Assembly: GCF_024437745.1 (NCBI RefSeq)
Contig: NZ_JANFNY010000035.1
Span: 1 to 47,325, forward strand
DNA length: 47,325 bases
Origin: Roseomonas sp. GC11
GTDB lineage: Bacteria > Pseudomonadota > Alphaproteobacteria > Acetobacterales > Acetobacteraceae
Direction: 5' to 3'
The position numbers and the translations under genes were made by a program. Position 1 is the first letter of the stretch; every line of letters begins with the position of its first letter. The notes beneath the pieces are model-generated. The model was not told the origin of the DNA and made no database searches. It saw only the letters and a list, made by a program, of their open reading frames with translations. This document shows, piece by piece, positions 27,651 through 38,538 of this stretch.

Positions 27651-29243
27651 ATGAAACGACGCAGCCTCCTGGCCGGCGCCGCCGCGGGTGCTGGCCTTGG
27701 CGCCCTGCCGCGCTTCGCCGTGGCCCAGCCCGCGCAGAACCGCGTGCTGAAATTCGTGCCCCAGGCCAACCTCACCAGCCTGGACCCGATCTGGACCACC
27801 GCCACGGTCACCCGCAACCACGGCTACATGGTCTATGACTGCCTCTATGGCACGGACGAGGATTTCGCGCCCCAGCCGCAGATGGCCGAGGGCGCGAGCT
27901 TCGAGGAGGGCAACCGCCGCGTCACCATCACGCTGCGCAGCGGGCTGAAATTCCATGATGGCGAGCCGGTGCGCGCCGCCGATGTGGTGGCCAGCCTCGC
28001 GCGCTGGATGAAGCGCAGCCCGATGGGCCAGAAGCTGGAAAGCTTCACCGACGAGCTGGCCGCCCTCGATGACCGGCGGCTGGTGTTCCGGCTGAAGCGG
28101 CCCTTCCCGCGGCTGCTGCACGCGCTGGGCTCGGCGGCCTCGCCCGCGCCGGTGATCATGCCGGAGCGGCTGGCGAAGACGGACCCGTTCCAGCAGGTGA
28201 AGGAGGCCATCGGCTCCGGCCCCTTCCGCTTCAGGGCCGACGAGTACAACAGCGGCAGCTTCATGGCCTGGGAGCGCAACCCGGACTACAGCCCGACGCC
28301 GGTGGGCCGCCCGAGCCTGACCGCCGGGCCGAAGCGGGTGCATTTCGACCGCATCGAGTGGCACATCATCACCGATCCCTCGACCGCCGCCGCCGCGCTG
28401 CAGAATGGCGAGATGGACTGGGTGGAGCAGCCGCCGCCGGAACTGCTGCCGCTGCTGCGCCGCAACCGCGCGCTTGCCGTGGAGAAGATGGACCCACGGC
28501 CGAATGTGGCGATCCTGCGCTTCAACCACCTGCACCCGCCCTTCGACAACCCGGCGATCCGCCGCGCCATGCTGCCGGCGATCAGCCAGGCGGATTTCAT
28601 GGTGGCGATCGTCGGGCCGGAGCCGTCGGAATGGGTGGAGAATGTCGGCATCTTCACCCCCGGCACGCCCTTCGCCAGCGAGGGCGGGCTGGCGCCGCTG
28701 CAGGGGCCGCGCAGCGTGGAGCGCGCCAGGGCGCTGCTGAGGGAGGCGGGCTACACCAACCAGACGGTGCGGCTGATCGGCCCCACCGACATCCTGGCGC
28801 CGACGGCGATGACGCAGGTCTGCGCCGATCTCTACCGCCGCCTGGGCCTGAACCTTGATGTGGTGCTGACGGACTGGGGCACCACGGTGCAGCGCCGCAC
28901 CTCGCGCGAGCCGGTGGAGAAGGGGGGCTGGTCCACCGTGCTGACCAGCTTCTCCTCCTTCGAATTCGCCGACCCGGCGGGGCATTTCCCGCTGCGCGGC
29001 AACGGGCTGGGCGGCTGGCCCGGCTGGCCGACCAGCCCGCGGCTGGAGGCGCTGCGGGATGCGTGGTTCGAGGCGGGCGACGTGGCCGAGCAGAAGCGCC
29101 TGGCCGCCGAGATGCAGGTGGTGGCGATGGAGGAGCTGCCCTTCGTCCCGGTCGGCGCCTACTACAACAGCACCGGGCTCAAGCGGAACCTGGTGGACCG
29201 GGTGCCGGGCTTCGCCCTGTTCTGGAATCTGCGCCGCGCCTGA
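27651..29243 (+). CDS. Family 5 solute-binding protein, paralogue 2 of 3
   Basis: A 530-residue binding protein, the same length as paralogue 1. It has a Tat-like signal (MKRRSLLAGAAAGAGLG, then ALPRFAVAQ) and the same blocks in order: LKFVPQANLTSLDPI, LRSGLKFHDGEPV, MPERLAKTDPFQQVKEAIGSGPFRF, ALQNGEMDWVEQPP, FNHLHPPFDNPAIRRAML. It keeps the late VLTDWGTTVQRRTS block and ends FWNLRRA, like FWNVQKA in paralogue 1. The ATG follows GACGAAGG directly. An upstream in-frame extension exists but lies within the terminator region. The ligand is unknown; three paralogues near one transporter suggest a range of related ligands. Confidence 0.9.
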   Translation: MKRRSLLAGAAAGAGLGALPRFAVAQPAQNRVLKFVPQANLTSLDPIWTTATVTRNHGYMVYDCLYGTDEDFAPQPQMAEGASFEEGNRRVTITLRSGLKFHDGEPVRAADVVASLARWMKRSPMGQKLESFTDELAALDDRRLVFRLKRPFPRLLHALGSAASPAPVIMPERLAKTDPFQQVKEAIGSGPFRFRADEYNSGSFMAWERNPDYSPTPVGRPSLTAGPKRVHFDRIEWHIITDPSTAAAALQNGEMDWVEQPPPELLPLLRRNRALAVEKMDPRPNVAILRFNHLHPPFDNPAIRRAMLPAISQADFMVAIVGPEPSEWVENVGIFTPGTPFASEGGLAPLQGPRSVERARALLREAGYTNQTVRLIGPTDILAPTAMTQVCADLYRRLGLNLDVVLTDWGTTVQRRTSREPVEKGGWSTVLTSFSSFEFADPAGHFPLRGNGLGGWPGWPTSPRLEALRDAWFEAGDVAEQKRLAAEMQVVAMEELPFVPVGAYYNSTGLKRNLVDRVPGFALFWNLRRA

Positions 29244-29644
29244 GGGGGCGTGCGGGCGGGCGGGCGGCGTGGAACGATTCCGCGCAGCCCCTGCCGCAGG
29301 ATGAGGCAGTCCTTTCCCGCCCTGGCCCCGGCGTATCGCCCTGCGATGGCGTGGGCGGGGCTGTGGCGCGGGGCAGGGGGCGGGCCCGCCGCGCGGCCGG
29401 CTCTTTCGGGGGGTGGCTTGAACAGGGGTGCGATCCGGCGGATGCTGACCCGCGAGAGAGGCATGCATCCCTCCGCCGGAACCCGGGCCGGTTTTTGGAA
29501 CAACGGGAAAAAAACGCCGGAGCCCCCCGCGCGTGGCACGCTACGTGCCGGGGAAGGCGCCGGCAGGCCGCGGAAACAGGGCGCGGCCGGACTGGATGAA
29601 CGGGAGCGCGGCCCAGGCGGCCGCATGGTGGGAGACGAGGGACA
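29244..29644 (+). other. 401-base intergenic region upstream of the transporter operon
   Basis: I see no supported gene here; the open frames are short and unlike any family I know. It must hold the promoter of the third binding protein and dppBCDF. Visible elements are a palindrome at 29534-29549 (listed separately), an A-rich patch at about 29509-29517 (GGGAAAAAAACG), and a strong ribosome binding site (GAGACGAGGGACA) before the ATG at 29645. Confidence 0.6.
29534..29549 (+). promoter_or_regulatory. Palindromic site, possible operator or sigma-54-like element
   Basis: GGCACG-CTA-CGTGCC is a perfect 6-bp inverted repeat with a 3-base centre. TGGCACG also matches the -24 half of a sigma-54 promoter, but the -12 half reads GTGC, not TTGC. 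It lies about 95 bases before the start of the third binding protein. Site identity is inference only. Confidence 0.3.
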
Positions 29645-31258
29645 ATGACGATCGAGCGCAGGTCTTTCCTCAAGCTGGCGGCCGGCACCGCGACGCTGGG
29701 CGGCATGGCGGCGGGTGGCCTTTCCGCCCCGGCGCTGGCGCAGGGGGCCGCGGCGCGCACGCTGCGCTTCGTGCCGCAGGCCAACCTCGCCAATTTCGAC
29801 CCCATCTGGGGCACGCAGTATGTCGTCCGCAATGCCGCCATGCTGGTGTGGGACACGCTCTACGGCCTGGATTCCAAGCTGGAGCCGCGCCGCCAGATGG
29901 TGGAGAGCGAGGCGGTCTCGGCCGATGGGCTGACCTGGACCTTCAAGCTGCGCCCCGGCCTGAAGTTCCATGACGGCGCGCCGGTGCTGGCGAAGGACGC
30001 GGTGGCGAGCCTCGCGCGCTGGGCGGTGCGCGACCCGATGGGGCAGATGATCCGCGCCATCCAGAACGAGCTGGTGGCGGTGGATGACAGCACCTTCCGC
30101 TGGTCGCTGAAGAAGCCCTATCCGAAGATGCTGCTGGCGCTGGCGAAGAACAACGCCCCGTGCAGCTTCATCATGCCCGAGCGCATCGCCAAGACGGACC
30201 CGTTTCAGCAGATCAGCGAGTATATCGGCTCCGGCCCCTTCCGCTTCGTGCGCGAGGAGTGGGTGCCGGGCGCCAAGGCCGTCTTCGCCAAGTTCGACGG
30301 CTATGTGCCGCGCGACGAGGCGCCGGACTGGATGGCGGGCGGCAAGAAGGTCTCGGTGGACCGTGTCGAGTGGGTGATCATGCCCGACCCGGCCACCGCC
30401 GCCTCCGCCCTGCAGAATGGCGAGGTGGACTGGTGGGAGAACCCGATCTCCGACCTCGTGCCGCTGCTGAAGCGCAACCGCAACATCAATGTCGACATCG
30501 CCGACCCGCTCGGCAATATCGGCAGCTTCCGCATGAACCACCTGCACGCGCCCTTCAACGACCCGCGCGCCCGCCGCGCCGTGCTGATGGCGATGAGCCA
30601 GGAGGACTACATGCGTCCCCTGGCCGGCGACGACAATTCGCTGTGGAAGGAGAGCGCCTCCTTCTTCACCCCCGGCACGCCGCTCTACACCGAGGCGGGG
30701 GGCGAGATCATGAAGGGCAAGCGCGACTATGAGGCGGCGAAGCGCCTGCTGGCCGAGGCCGGCTACAAGGGCGAGCCGATCACCCTCGTGGTGGCGCAGG
30801 ACCAGCCGATCACCAAGGCCTTCGGCGATGTCAGCGCCGACCTGCTGAAGCGCATCGGCATGAATGTCGACTTCGTGGCGACGGACTGGGGCACGGTGGG
30901 CAGCCGCCGCGCGCTCAAGACCCCGCCGAGCCAGGGTGGCTGGCACATCTTCCACACCTGGCATGCCGGCGCCGACTGCATGAACCCCGCCGCCTATACG
31001 GCGATCCGCGCCAATGGCGATGGCGCGTGGTTCGGCTGGCCGAAGAACGACACCCTGGAGGGCTATCGCGACGAATGGTTCGCCGCGCCCGACCTCGCGG
31101 CCGAGAAGGCGGCCATTGCCAAGATGAACAAGGAAGCGATGGATTTCGGCCTGTTCGCGCCGACCGGCTTCTTCCTGTCCTACCAGGCCTGGCGGAAGAA
31201 CGTCTCCGGCGTCGTGAAGGCGCCGATCCCGTTCTTCTGGGGCGTCACCAAGAGCTGA
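29645..31258 (+). CDS. Family 5 solute-binding protein, paralogue 3 of 3 (dpp operon)
   Basis: A 537-residue binding protein with a clear twin-arginine signal (ERRSFLKLAAGTATLGG, cleavage near ALAQ). Export by Tat suggests folding before export. Family blocks match paralogues 1 and 2: LRFVPQANLANFDPIW, LRPGLKFHDGAPVLAKD, MPERIAKTDPFQQISEYIGSGPFRF, ALQNGEVDWWENP, MNHLHAPFNDPRARRAVL. It alone directly precedes the permease genes (9 bases to dppB) and so is the cognate binding protein of the operon. The N-terminus and signal differ most from the other two. The ligand is unknown. Confidence 0.92.
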   Translation: MTIERRSFLKLAAGTATLGGMAAGGLSAPALAQGAAARTLRFVPQANLANFDPIWGTQYVVRNAAMLVWDTLYGLDSKLEPRRQMVESEAVSADGLTWTFKLRPGLKFHDGAPVLAKDAVASLARWAVRDPMGQMIRAIQNELVAVDDSTFRWSLKKPYPKMLLALAKNNAPCSFIMPERIAKTDPFQQISEYIGSGPFRFVREEWVPGAKAVFAKFDGYVPRDEAPDWMAGGKKVSVDRVEWVIMPDPATAASALQNGEVDWWENPISDLVPLLKRNRNINVDIADPLGNIGSFRMNHLHAPFNDPRARRAVLMAMSQEDYMRPLAGDDNSLWKESASFFTPGTPLYTEAGGEIMKGKRDYEAAKRLLAEAGYKGEPITLVVAQDQPITKAFGDVSADLLKRIGMNVDFVATDWGTVGSRRALKTPPSQGGWHIFHTWHAGADCMNPAAYTAIRANGDGAWFGWPKNDTLEGYRDEWFAAPDLAAEKAAIAKMNKEAMDFGLFAPTGFFLSYQAWRKNVSGVVKAPIPFFWGVTKS

Positions 31259-31267
31259 TCGAAGAGA

Positions 31268-32209
31268 ATGTTCGCCTACATCGTCCGACGTGTCCTGGCG
31301 ACCATCCCCGTGATGGCGATCGTCGCCTTGTTTGTCTTCAGCCTGCTCTACATCGCCCCCGGCGATCCGGCGGCGGTCATCGCGGGTGACCAGGCCACGC
31401 CGGCCGATGTGGAGCGCATCCGCGCCAGCCTCGGCCTCGACCGCCCCTTCCTGGTGCGGTTCGGGGAATGGGTGTGGCGCATCCTGCAGGGGGATCTCGG
31501 CGTCTCCATCTTCACCAACCTGCCGGTGACGAAGATGATCGCCCAGCGCATCGAGCCCACGCTCTCGCTGATGATCTTCACCCTGATCCTGGCGATCTCC
31601 ATCGCCGTGCCGATGGGCGTCGTCGCCGCCTGGAAGAGCGGCACGCTGATCGACCGCGCGGTGATGGCCTTCGCCGTGCTCGGCTTCTCCGTGCCGGTCT
31701 TCGTGGTGGGCTACCTGATGGCCTACTACTTCGCCCTGGAACTCGACTGGTTCCCGGTGCAGGGCTACACGCCGATCGCCAACGGCTTCCTGCCCTGGAT
31801 CCAGAACCTCGTCCTGCCCGCGGTCTCGCTCGGCGGCGTCTATATCGCGCTGATCGCCCGCATCACCCGCGCCACCATGCTCGAGGTGCTGCAGCAGGAC
31901 TATATCCGCACCGCCCGCGCCAAGGGCGCGGGGCAGGCCACCATGCTGTTCGTCCACGCGCTGAAGAACGCGGCGGTGCCCATCGTCACCGTCATCGGCA
32001 TCGGCATCGCGCTGCTGATCGGCGGCGCCGTCGTCACCGAGAGCGTCTTCGCCATCCCCGGCCTCGGCCGCCTGACGGTGGATGCCATCCTGCGGCGCGA
32101 CTACCCGGTGATCCAGGGCGTCGTGCTGCTGTTCAGCTTCGTCTACGTGCTGGTCAATCTTCTGATCGACCTGAGCTACACCCTGTTCGACCCGAGGATC
32201 CGGTATTGA
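31268..32209 (+). CDS. dppB: Peptide/nickel-type ABC permease, DppB-like
   Basis: A 313-residue inner-membrane permease with six helices. The N-terminal segment [20 protein letters not shown] and the block [11 protein letters not shown] are typical of DppB/OppB/GsiC. The cytoplasmic EAA loop is [19 protein letters not shown] (about residues 217-235), and the end reads [18 protein letters not shown]. It pairs with the DppC-like permease, whose TTG start overlaps its stop codon. Together with DppDF and the preceding binding protein it makes a complete five-component importer. The substrate class (peptide, glutathione, nickel or opine) cannot be set from sequence, so the symbol indicates family only. 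Confidence 0.93.
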   Translation: MFAYIVRRVLATIPVMAIVALFVFSLLYIAPGDPAAVIAGDQATPADVERIRASLGLDRPFLVRFGEWVWRILQGDLGVSIFTNLPVTKMIAQRIEPTLSLMIFTLILAISIAVPMGVVAAWKSGTLIDRAVMAFAVLGFSVPVFVVGYLMAYYFALELDWFPVQGYTPIANGFLPWIQNLVLPAVSLGGVYIALIARITRATMLEVLQQDYIRTARAKGAGQATMLFVHALKNAAVPIVTVIGIGIALLIGGAVVTESVFAIPGLGRLTVDAILRRDYPVIQGVVLLFSFVYVLVNLLIDLSYTLFDPRIRY

Positions 32210-33132
32210 GCACCTCCATCCTGCCCCCGGGGGCCGTCTCGCCGGAGGGCGTCGCCAAGGCGGCGCCCATGCCGGACATCATGGCGCCGAAGAAGGCCCG
32301 CAAGGGCTTCCTCGGCTACCTGCTGCGCTACCCGACCATCGGCATCGGCGGCTTCCTGCTGCTGCTGATGCTCTGCGTCGCCGTCTTCGCGCCCCTGCTG
32401 TGGACGACGGACCCGACGGCGCTCGCCCCCGCGCTGCGCACCCGCGCGCCCTCCGAGCGCTTCTGGTTCGGCACCGACATGCTGGGGCGCGACGTCTATT
32501 CCCGCGTGCTCTACGGCACCCGCGTCTCGCTCTCGGTGGGTTTCGGCGTCGCCATCTGCGCCTCCATCGTCGGGCTGACCATCGGCCTGATCTCCGGCTT
32601 CGTGCGCTGGGCGGACAGCATCATCATGCGCGTCATGGACGGCATGATGTCCATCCCCTCGATCCTGCTGGCGATCGCGCTGATGGCGCTGACGCGCGGC
32701 TCGGTGGGCAATGTCATCCTGGCCATCACCATCGCCGAGATCCCGCGCGTCTCGCGCCTGGTGCGCGGCGTGGTGCTCTCCCTGCGTGAGCAGCCCTATG
32801 TGGACGCCGCCATCGCCTGCGGCACCCGCACCCCCGTCATCATCTGGCGCCACATCCTGCCCAACACCCTGGCGCCGATGACCGTGCAGGCCACCTATAT
32901 CTGCGCCAGCGCGATGATCGCCGAGGCCATCCTCTCCTTCATCGGCGCGGGCACGCCGCCCATCATCCCCTCCTGGGGCAACATCATGGCCGAGGGCCGG
33001 GCGCTGTGGCAGGTCAAGCCCTACATCGTCTTCTTCCCGGCCGTGTTCCTCTCCATCACCGTGCTGGCGGTGAACCTGCTGGGCGATGGCCTGCGGGATT
33101 CGCTCGACCCGCGCCTGGCGAAGCGGGTGTAA
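32206..33132 (+). CDS. dppC: Peptide/nickel-type ABC permease, DppC-like
   Basis: A 308-residue permease. A cytoplasmic N-terminal extension of about 40 residues is followed by the first helix ([20 protein letters not shown]), the family block [21 protein letters not shown], and the EAA-loop region [19 protein letters not shown] (about residues 205-223). It ends [17 protein letters not shown] chose the TTG at 32206 because it overlaps the dppB stop (ATTGA) and has CGAGGA 7-8 bases upstream. The next ATG choices (32269 and 32281) would lose only part of the extension. Confidence 0.9.
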   Translation: MSTSILPPGAVSPEGVAKAAPMPDIMAPKKARKGFLGYLLRYPTIGIGGFLLLLMLCVAVFAPLLWTTDPTALAPALRTRAPSERFWFGTDMLGRDVYSRVLYGTRVSLSVGFGVAICASIVGLTIGLISGFVRWADSIIMRVMDGMMSIPSILLAIALMALTRGSVGNVILAITIAEIPRVSRLVRGVVLSLREQPYVDAAIACGTRTPVIIWRHILPNTLAPMTVQATYICASAMIAEAILSFIGAGTPPIIPSWGNIMAEGRALWQVKPYIVFFPAVFLSITVLAVNLLGDGLRDSLDPRLAKRV

Positions 33133-33136
33133 GACC

Positions 33137-34125
<989 letters not shown>

Positions 34126-34129
<4 letters not shown>

Positions 34130-35196
34130 GCATGACCATGGGTACCCATCCGCGCCACCGCGCCCCGGCGCGCAGCAGCCAGCCGCTGCTGGAGGTGAAC
34201 GACCTGAAGAAGCACTTCCCGATCAAGGCGGGCTTCTTCGGCGGCACCACCGGCTATGTCTATGCCGTGGACGGCGTCTCCTTCCACATCGAGAAGGGCG
34301 AGACGCTCTCCCTCGTGGGCGAGTCCGGCTGCGGCAAGTCCACCGTGGGCAAGGCGCTGCTGCGCCTCTTCCCGCCCACCGCCGGGCAGGTGGTGCTGGA
34401 CGGCCAGCGCATCGACGATCTCAGCCAGGGCAAGCTGCGCCCGCTGCGCCGGCGCATCGGCGTGGTGTTCCAGGACCCCTTCTCCAGCCTCAACCCGCGC
34501 ATGCGGGTGAAGGACCTGCTGGCCGAGCCGATCCGCAATTTCGGCCTGGCCAAGGACGAGGCAGAACTGGAAGAGCGCGTCGCCGGGCTGATGGACAAGG
34601 TCCGCCTGCCGCGTGACGCCGTGAACCGCTGGCCGCATGAATTCTCGGGCGGGCAGCGGCAGCGCATCTGCATCGCCCGCGCCCTGGCCGGCGAGCCGGA
34701 GCTGATCATCTGCGACGAGGCGGTTTCCGCCCTCGACGTCTCGGTCAAGGCGCAGATCGTCAACCTGCTGCAGGACCTGCAGAAGGAGCTGGGCCTCGCG
34801 CTGCTGTTCATCAGCCACGACCTCGCCATCGTCGAGCACATGACGCACCGCGTGGCGGTCATGTATCTCGGCAAGATCGTCGAGATCGCGACGCGGCGTC
34901 AGCTCTTCGGCGCGCCGAAGCACCCCTATACCGAGGCGCTGCTCTCCGCCGTGCCGGTGCCGGAGCCGGGGGCGGGGCGCCAGCGCATCGTCCTGAAGGG
35001 CGATGTGCCGAGCCCGATCAACCCGCCCAAGGGCTGCCGCTTCCACACCCGCTGCCCCTATGCCTTCGACCGCTGCAGGACCGATGAGCCGGAACTGCTG
35101 CAGACGGAGCCGGGGCAGTGGTCCGCCTGCCATCTGCACAGCCTGCCGGCGGAGAAGAACCCGCTGGCGCGCAGCGTGCCGAGTCTGGTGGGTTAA
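34126..35196 (+). CDS. dppF: Peptide/nickel-type ABC ATPase, DppF-like
   Basis: A 356-residue ATPase partner of DppD. Walker [11 protein letters not shown]-loop [14 protein letters not shown], signature [15 protein letters not shown], Walker [13 protein letters not shown] (Ala-Val in place of the usual Pro-Thr/Val), H-loop FISHDL. The C-terminal extension has [15 protein letters not shown] and SACH, the same Cys pattern as DppD. The ATG at 34126 overlaps the dppD stop; two more in-frame ATGs follow within 12 bases. It is the last gene of the operon, followed by a composite AT-rich element and then a GC-rich terminator. Confidence 0.94.
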
Positions 35197-35205
35197 ATAA
35201 AAAGC

Positions 35206-35324
35206 CTTCTTTTTCTAAAGAAAAAGAAGCAAAAAGACTTTCTGTCAGTTTGGCGCCCCGCTTCAGGCCTGAGGCGGGACGCTGACTTGGAAAAGTTTTT
35301 TGGTTCTTTTTTTCAAAAAAGAAC
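35206..35324 (+). repeat. Complete composite element: B hairpin, GC palindrome, inverted A hairpin
   Basis: Type B hairpin at 35206-35229 with tail GCAAAAAGACTTT, an imperfect GC palindrome at about 35252-35282 (GCGCCCCGC against GCGGGACGC), the inverted tail AAAAGTTTTTTGG, and a perfect type A hairpin (35303-35312 with 35315-35324). It has the same order and spacing as the copy at 27347. It starts 9 bases after the dppF stop, and the apparent original terminator lies beyond it at 35339. Confidence 0.9.
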
Positions 35325-35338
35325 GTGCTGTCTGACGA

Positions 35339-35370
35339 GGCCGGGGGAGGGCGCTTCCCCCGGCCTTCTT
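35339..35370 (+). terminator. Rho-independent terminator
   Basis: GGCCGGGGGAG and CTTCCCCCGGCC form a long GC stem (35339-35365), followed by TTCTT. It would end the dpp operon after reading through the composite element. Confidence 0.8.
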
Positions 35371-35395
35371 GCATTCCGCCGCTGGATGCGCTCTA

Positions 35396-35420
35396 ATTGC
35401 GAATAAATCTCAATCGCGAT
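35396..35420. promoter_or_regulatory. AT-rich dyad resembling a Fur-type iron box
   Basis: The stretch has an imperfect dyad, ATTGCGA and TCGCGAT, around a centre ATAAATCTCAA. It resembles TTGCGAATnATTCTCAA-type Fur boxes seen before iron genes in proteobacteria. It lies about 115 bases before coxS, in a mostly GC-rich gap with no gene. The match is by eye. It may instead be an operator for another regulator of the cox-like operon. Confidence 0.35.
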
Positions 35421-35534
35421 GAAATCGCGCGGCCCTTCGTCATGCGCATGCTTGACGGAGTGTATAGGCATGGATGACCCTCCCGCCCTGGGACGCCGCG
35501 TCGCGCGGCGCCGTCTGCATGGGGGAGACGCGGC

Positions 35535-36038
35535 ATGCCGCAAGTCACGCTGACCGTGAACGGCAAGAGCCATAGCATCGAGGTCGAGGCGCGCACCCTG
35601 CTCGTCGAGGCGCTGCGCGAGACGCTGCGCCTGACCGGCACGCATGTGGGCTGTGATACCAGCCAGTGCGGCGCCTGCGTGGTGCATCTGAATGGCGACA
35701 GTGTGAAGTCCTGCACCATCCTGGCGGTGCAGGCCGATGGCGGTGCGGTCACCACCATCGAGGGGCTGGCGGCCGAGGATGGCACGCTGCACCCGATGCA
35801 GGAGGCCTTCCGCGAGCATCACGCCCTGCAATGCGGCTTCTGCACGCCCGGCATGGTGATGAGCGCCATCGACCTGGTGAACAAGCACCCGCAGGGCCTG
35901 AGCGAGGCCGAGATCCGCGAGGGGCTGGAGGGCAATATCTGCCGCTGCACCGGCTATCATAACATCGTCAAGGCGATCGCCGCCGCGGCCGATGTCATGC
36001 AGGGCCGCAGCCCCGAGGTGGCGCACGCCGCCGAATAG
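35535..36038 (+). CDS. CoxS-like [2Fe-2S] subunit of a molybdenum hydroxylase
   Basis: A 167-residue iron-sulfur subunit. The plant-ferredoxin-like N-terminal domain carries Cys in [16 protein letters not shown] (about residues 39-54) and in KSCTIL. The helical C-terminal domain carries CGFC (about 100-103) and [10 protein letters not shown], for two [2Fe-2S] clusters that pass electrons from the molybdenum site to FAD. It is first in an operon with the large and FAD subunits. The S-L-M order is that of form II CO-dehydrogenase-like operons, whereas true CO dehydrogenases use M-S-L. The substrate is therefore open. Confidence 0.93.
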   Translation: MPQVTLTVNGKSHSIEVEARTLLVEALRETLRLTGTHVGCDTSQCGACVVHLNGDSVKSCTILAVQADGGAVTTIEGLAAEDGTLHPMQEAFREHHALQCGFCTPGMVMSAIDLVNKHPQGLSEAEIREGLEGNICRCTGYHNIVKAIAAAADVMQGRSPEVAHAAE

Positions 36039-36120
36039 GCCGGCCCGCCGCCTGTCCGCGACCGGCCGCCATAAGGCCGGCGTGACCAAAGAGAACAAAC
36101 CGCCTTGGGAGGCGAAGTCC

Positions 36121-38526
36121 ATGAATGTCACCATTCCCTTCGAGGGGATCGGGGCGAGCGTGAAGCGCAAGGAGGATCTGCGCTTCCTCTCCGGCCGCGG
36201 GCAGTACACCGATGACATGAACCGCCCCGGCCAGTTGCATGCCTGGATCCTGCGCAGCCCCCATGCCCATGCGCGGATCGATGGCATCGACACGGCCGCC
36301 GCCGCCGCCATGCCGGGCGTCGCCGCCATCTACACGGCGCGCGACATCGAGGCGGCGGGGCTGGGCGGCATCCCCTGCGGCTGGCAGGTGACGGGCAAGG
36401 GCGGCAAGGTGATGGCCGAGCCGATGCACCCCGTCCTGGCCAGCGGCAAGGTGCGCCATGTGGGCGACCCCGTCGCCGTCGTCATCGCCGCCAGCAGGGC
36501 CGAGGCGCGCGACGCGGCCGAGGCCATCGAGGTCGCCTATACCCCGCTGCCCGCCCTCTCCACCATGGCGGCGGCGCTGGCGCCGGGGGCCGTGGCGCTG
36601 CACGAGGATGCGCCGGGCAATCTCTGCTTCGACTGGGAGATCGGCGACGCGGCGGCGACGGATGCGGCCTTCGCCCGCGCGCACAGGGTGGTGCGCTTCG
36701 AGACCACCAACAACCGCCTGGTGCCGAACGCCATGGAGCCGCGCGCGGCGCTGGGCGACTACGACCCCAACAGCGGCGAGCACACGCTCATCACCACCAG
36801 CCAGAACCCGCATGTGATCCGGCTGCTGATGGGCGCCTTCGTGCTGAAGGTGCCCGAGCACAAGCTGCGCGTGGTGGCGCCCGATGTCGGCGGCGGCTTC
36901 GGCAGCAAGATCTACCACTATGCGGAGGAGGCGATCGTCACCTGGGCGGCGGCGCGGCTGAAGCGCCCGGTGAAGTGGACCGCCGAGCGCAGCGAGAGCT
37001 TTCTTTCGGATGCGCATGGCCGCGACCATGTGACCACCGCCGAGCTGGCGCTGGACAAGGATGGCGTCTTCCTCGGCCTGCGCGTCGCGACGCTGGCGAA
37101 TATGGGGGCCTATCTCTCCACCTTCGCCCCGGCGGTGCCGACCTATCTGAGCGCCACGCTGCTGGCCGGCGTCTACCGCACCCCGGCGATCCACGGGCAG
37201 GTGAAGGCCGTCTTCACCTCCACCGTGCCGGTCGATGCCTATCGCGGCGCCGGGCGGCCGGAGACGACCTATCTGCTGGAACGCCTCGTCGATGTGGCGG
37301 CGAAGGAAATGGGGCTGGACCGGCTGGAGATTCGCCGGCGCAATTTCATCCGTCCCGACCAGTTCCCCTACCAGACGCCGGTGGCGCTCCAATATGACAG
37401 CGGCGATTACGAGGCGACGCTGAAGGGCGCGGCGGAGGCGGCGGATCTCGCCGGCTTCGAGGCGCGCCGGGCGGCGGCGCGGGCGCGCGGCAGGCTGCGC
37501 GGCATCGGCATCTCCACCTATCTGGAGGCCTGCGGCATCGCGCCGTCGAAGCTGGTGGGCTCGCTCGGCGCGCGGGCGGGGCTCTATGAGGTCGCCAATA
37601 TCCGCGTCCATCCCACGGGCAGCATCTCGGTCTTCACCGGCACGCACAGCCACGGGCAGGGGCATGAGACGACCTTCGCCCAGCTGGTTTCCGAACAGCT
37701 CGGCGTGCCGCTCTCCCAGGTGGAGATCGTGCATGGCGACACCAGCAAGATTCCCTTCGGCATGGGCACCTATGGCTCGCGCTCGCTGGCCGTGGGCGGG
37801 GCCGCCATGGTCAAGGCGATGGACAAGATCATCGCCAAGGGCCGCAAGATCGCCGCGCATCTGATGGAAGCCGCGGTCGAGGATATCGAGTTCGATCGGG
37901 GCACCTTCCGCGTCGCCGGCACGGACCGCACGCGGACGCTGACCGATATCAGCATGGCCGCCTATGTCCCGCACAACTACCCGATCGACGAGATCGAGCC
38001 GGGGCTGGAGGAGACGGCCTTCTACGACCCGAAGAACTTCACCTATCCCGGTGGCTGCCACATCTGCGAGGTGGAGATCGACCCGGAGACCGGCGAGGTC
38101 GAGGTGGTCGCCTTCACCGCCTGCGACGATGTGGGGCGCGTGATCAACCCGATGATCGTCGAGGGGCAGATCCAGGGCGGCCTCGCCCAGGGCATCGGCC
38201 AGGCGCTGATCGAGCACACCGCCTATGATGCCGATGGCCAGTTGCTGACCGCGAGCTTCAACGACTATGCCATGCCGCGCGCCAGCGATCTGCCGAGCTT
38301 CGCCGTCTCCACCGCCACCACGCTGTGCACGCATAATCCGCTGGGGGTGAAGGGCTGCGGCGAGGTGGGGGCGATCGGTTCGCCGCCGGCGGTGATCAAC
38401 GCGGTGGTGGACGCGCTGCGTGACTATGGCGTGACCCATGTCGAGATGCCCGCGACACCGCTGAAGATCTGGTCCATCATCCATGGCAAGAGCGGCGCGG
38501 AAAGCCTGCCCGCCGCCGCCGAGTAG
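36121..38526 (+). CDS. Molybdopterin-binding large subunit, form II CoxL-like
   Basis: An 801-residue catalytic subunit of the xanthine oxidase family. The N-terminal a/b-hammerhead domain (about residues 15-130) begins [17 protein letters not shown]. Molybdopterin-binding blocks include DVGGGFGSK (about 257-265), [15 protein letters not shown], and [17 protein letters not shown] near the end with the catalytic Glu. The active-site loop reads AYRGAGR (near residue 377). Form I CO dehydrogenase has AYXCSFR with the copper-binding Cys, so this enzyme lacks that Cys and probably oxidises another substrate such as an aldehyde or heterocycle. GGGAGG lies 9 bases before the ATG. An 82-base gap separates it from coxS. 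Confidence 0.93.
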   Translation: MNVTIPFEGIGASVKRKEDLRFLSGRGQYTDDMNRPGQLHAWILRSPHAHARIDGIDTAAAAAMPGVAAIYTARDIEAAGLGGIPCGWQVTGKGGKVMAEPMHPVLASGKVRHVGDPVAVVIAASRAEARDAAEAIEVAYTPLPALSTMAAALAPGAVALHEDAPGNLCFDWEIGDAAATDAAFARAHRVVRFETTNNRLVPNAMEPRAALGDYDPNSGEHTLITTSQNPHVIRLLMGAFVLKVPEHKLRVVAPDVGGGFGSKIYHYAEEAIVTWAAARLKRPVKWTAERSESFLSDAHGRDHVTTAELALDKDGVFLGLRVATLANMGAYLSTFAPAVPTYLSATLLAGVYRTPAIHGQVKAVFTSTVPVDAYRGAGRPETTYLLERLVDVAAKEMGLDRLEIRRRNFIRPDQFPYQTPVALQYDSGDYEATLKGAAEAADLAGFEARRAAARARGRLRGIGISTYLEACGIAPSKLVGSLGARAGLYEVANIRVHPTGSISVFTGTHSHGQGHETTFAQLVSEQLGVPLSQVEIVHGDTSKIPFGMGTYGSRSLAVGGAAMVKAMDKIIAKGRKIAAHLMEAAVEDIEFDRGTFRVAGTDRTRTLTDISMAAYVPHNYPIDEIEPGLEETAFYDPKNFTYPGGCHICEVEIDPETGEVEVVAFTACDDVGRVINPMIVEGQIQGGLAQGIGQALIEHTAYDADGQLLTASFNDYAMPRASDLPSFAVSTATTLCTHNPLGVKGCGEVGAIGSPPAVINAVVDALRDYGVTHVEMPATPLKIWSIIHGKSGAESLPAAAE

Positions 38527-38538
38527 GGAAACCGCGCG

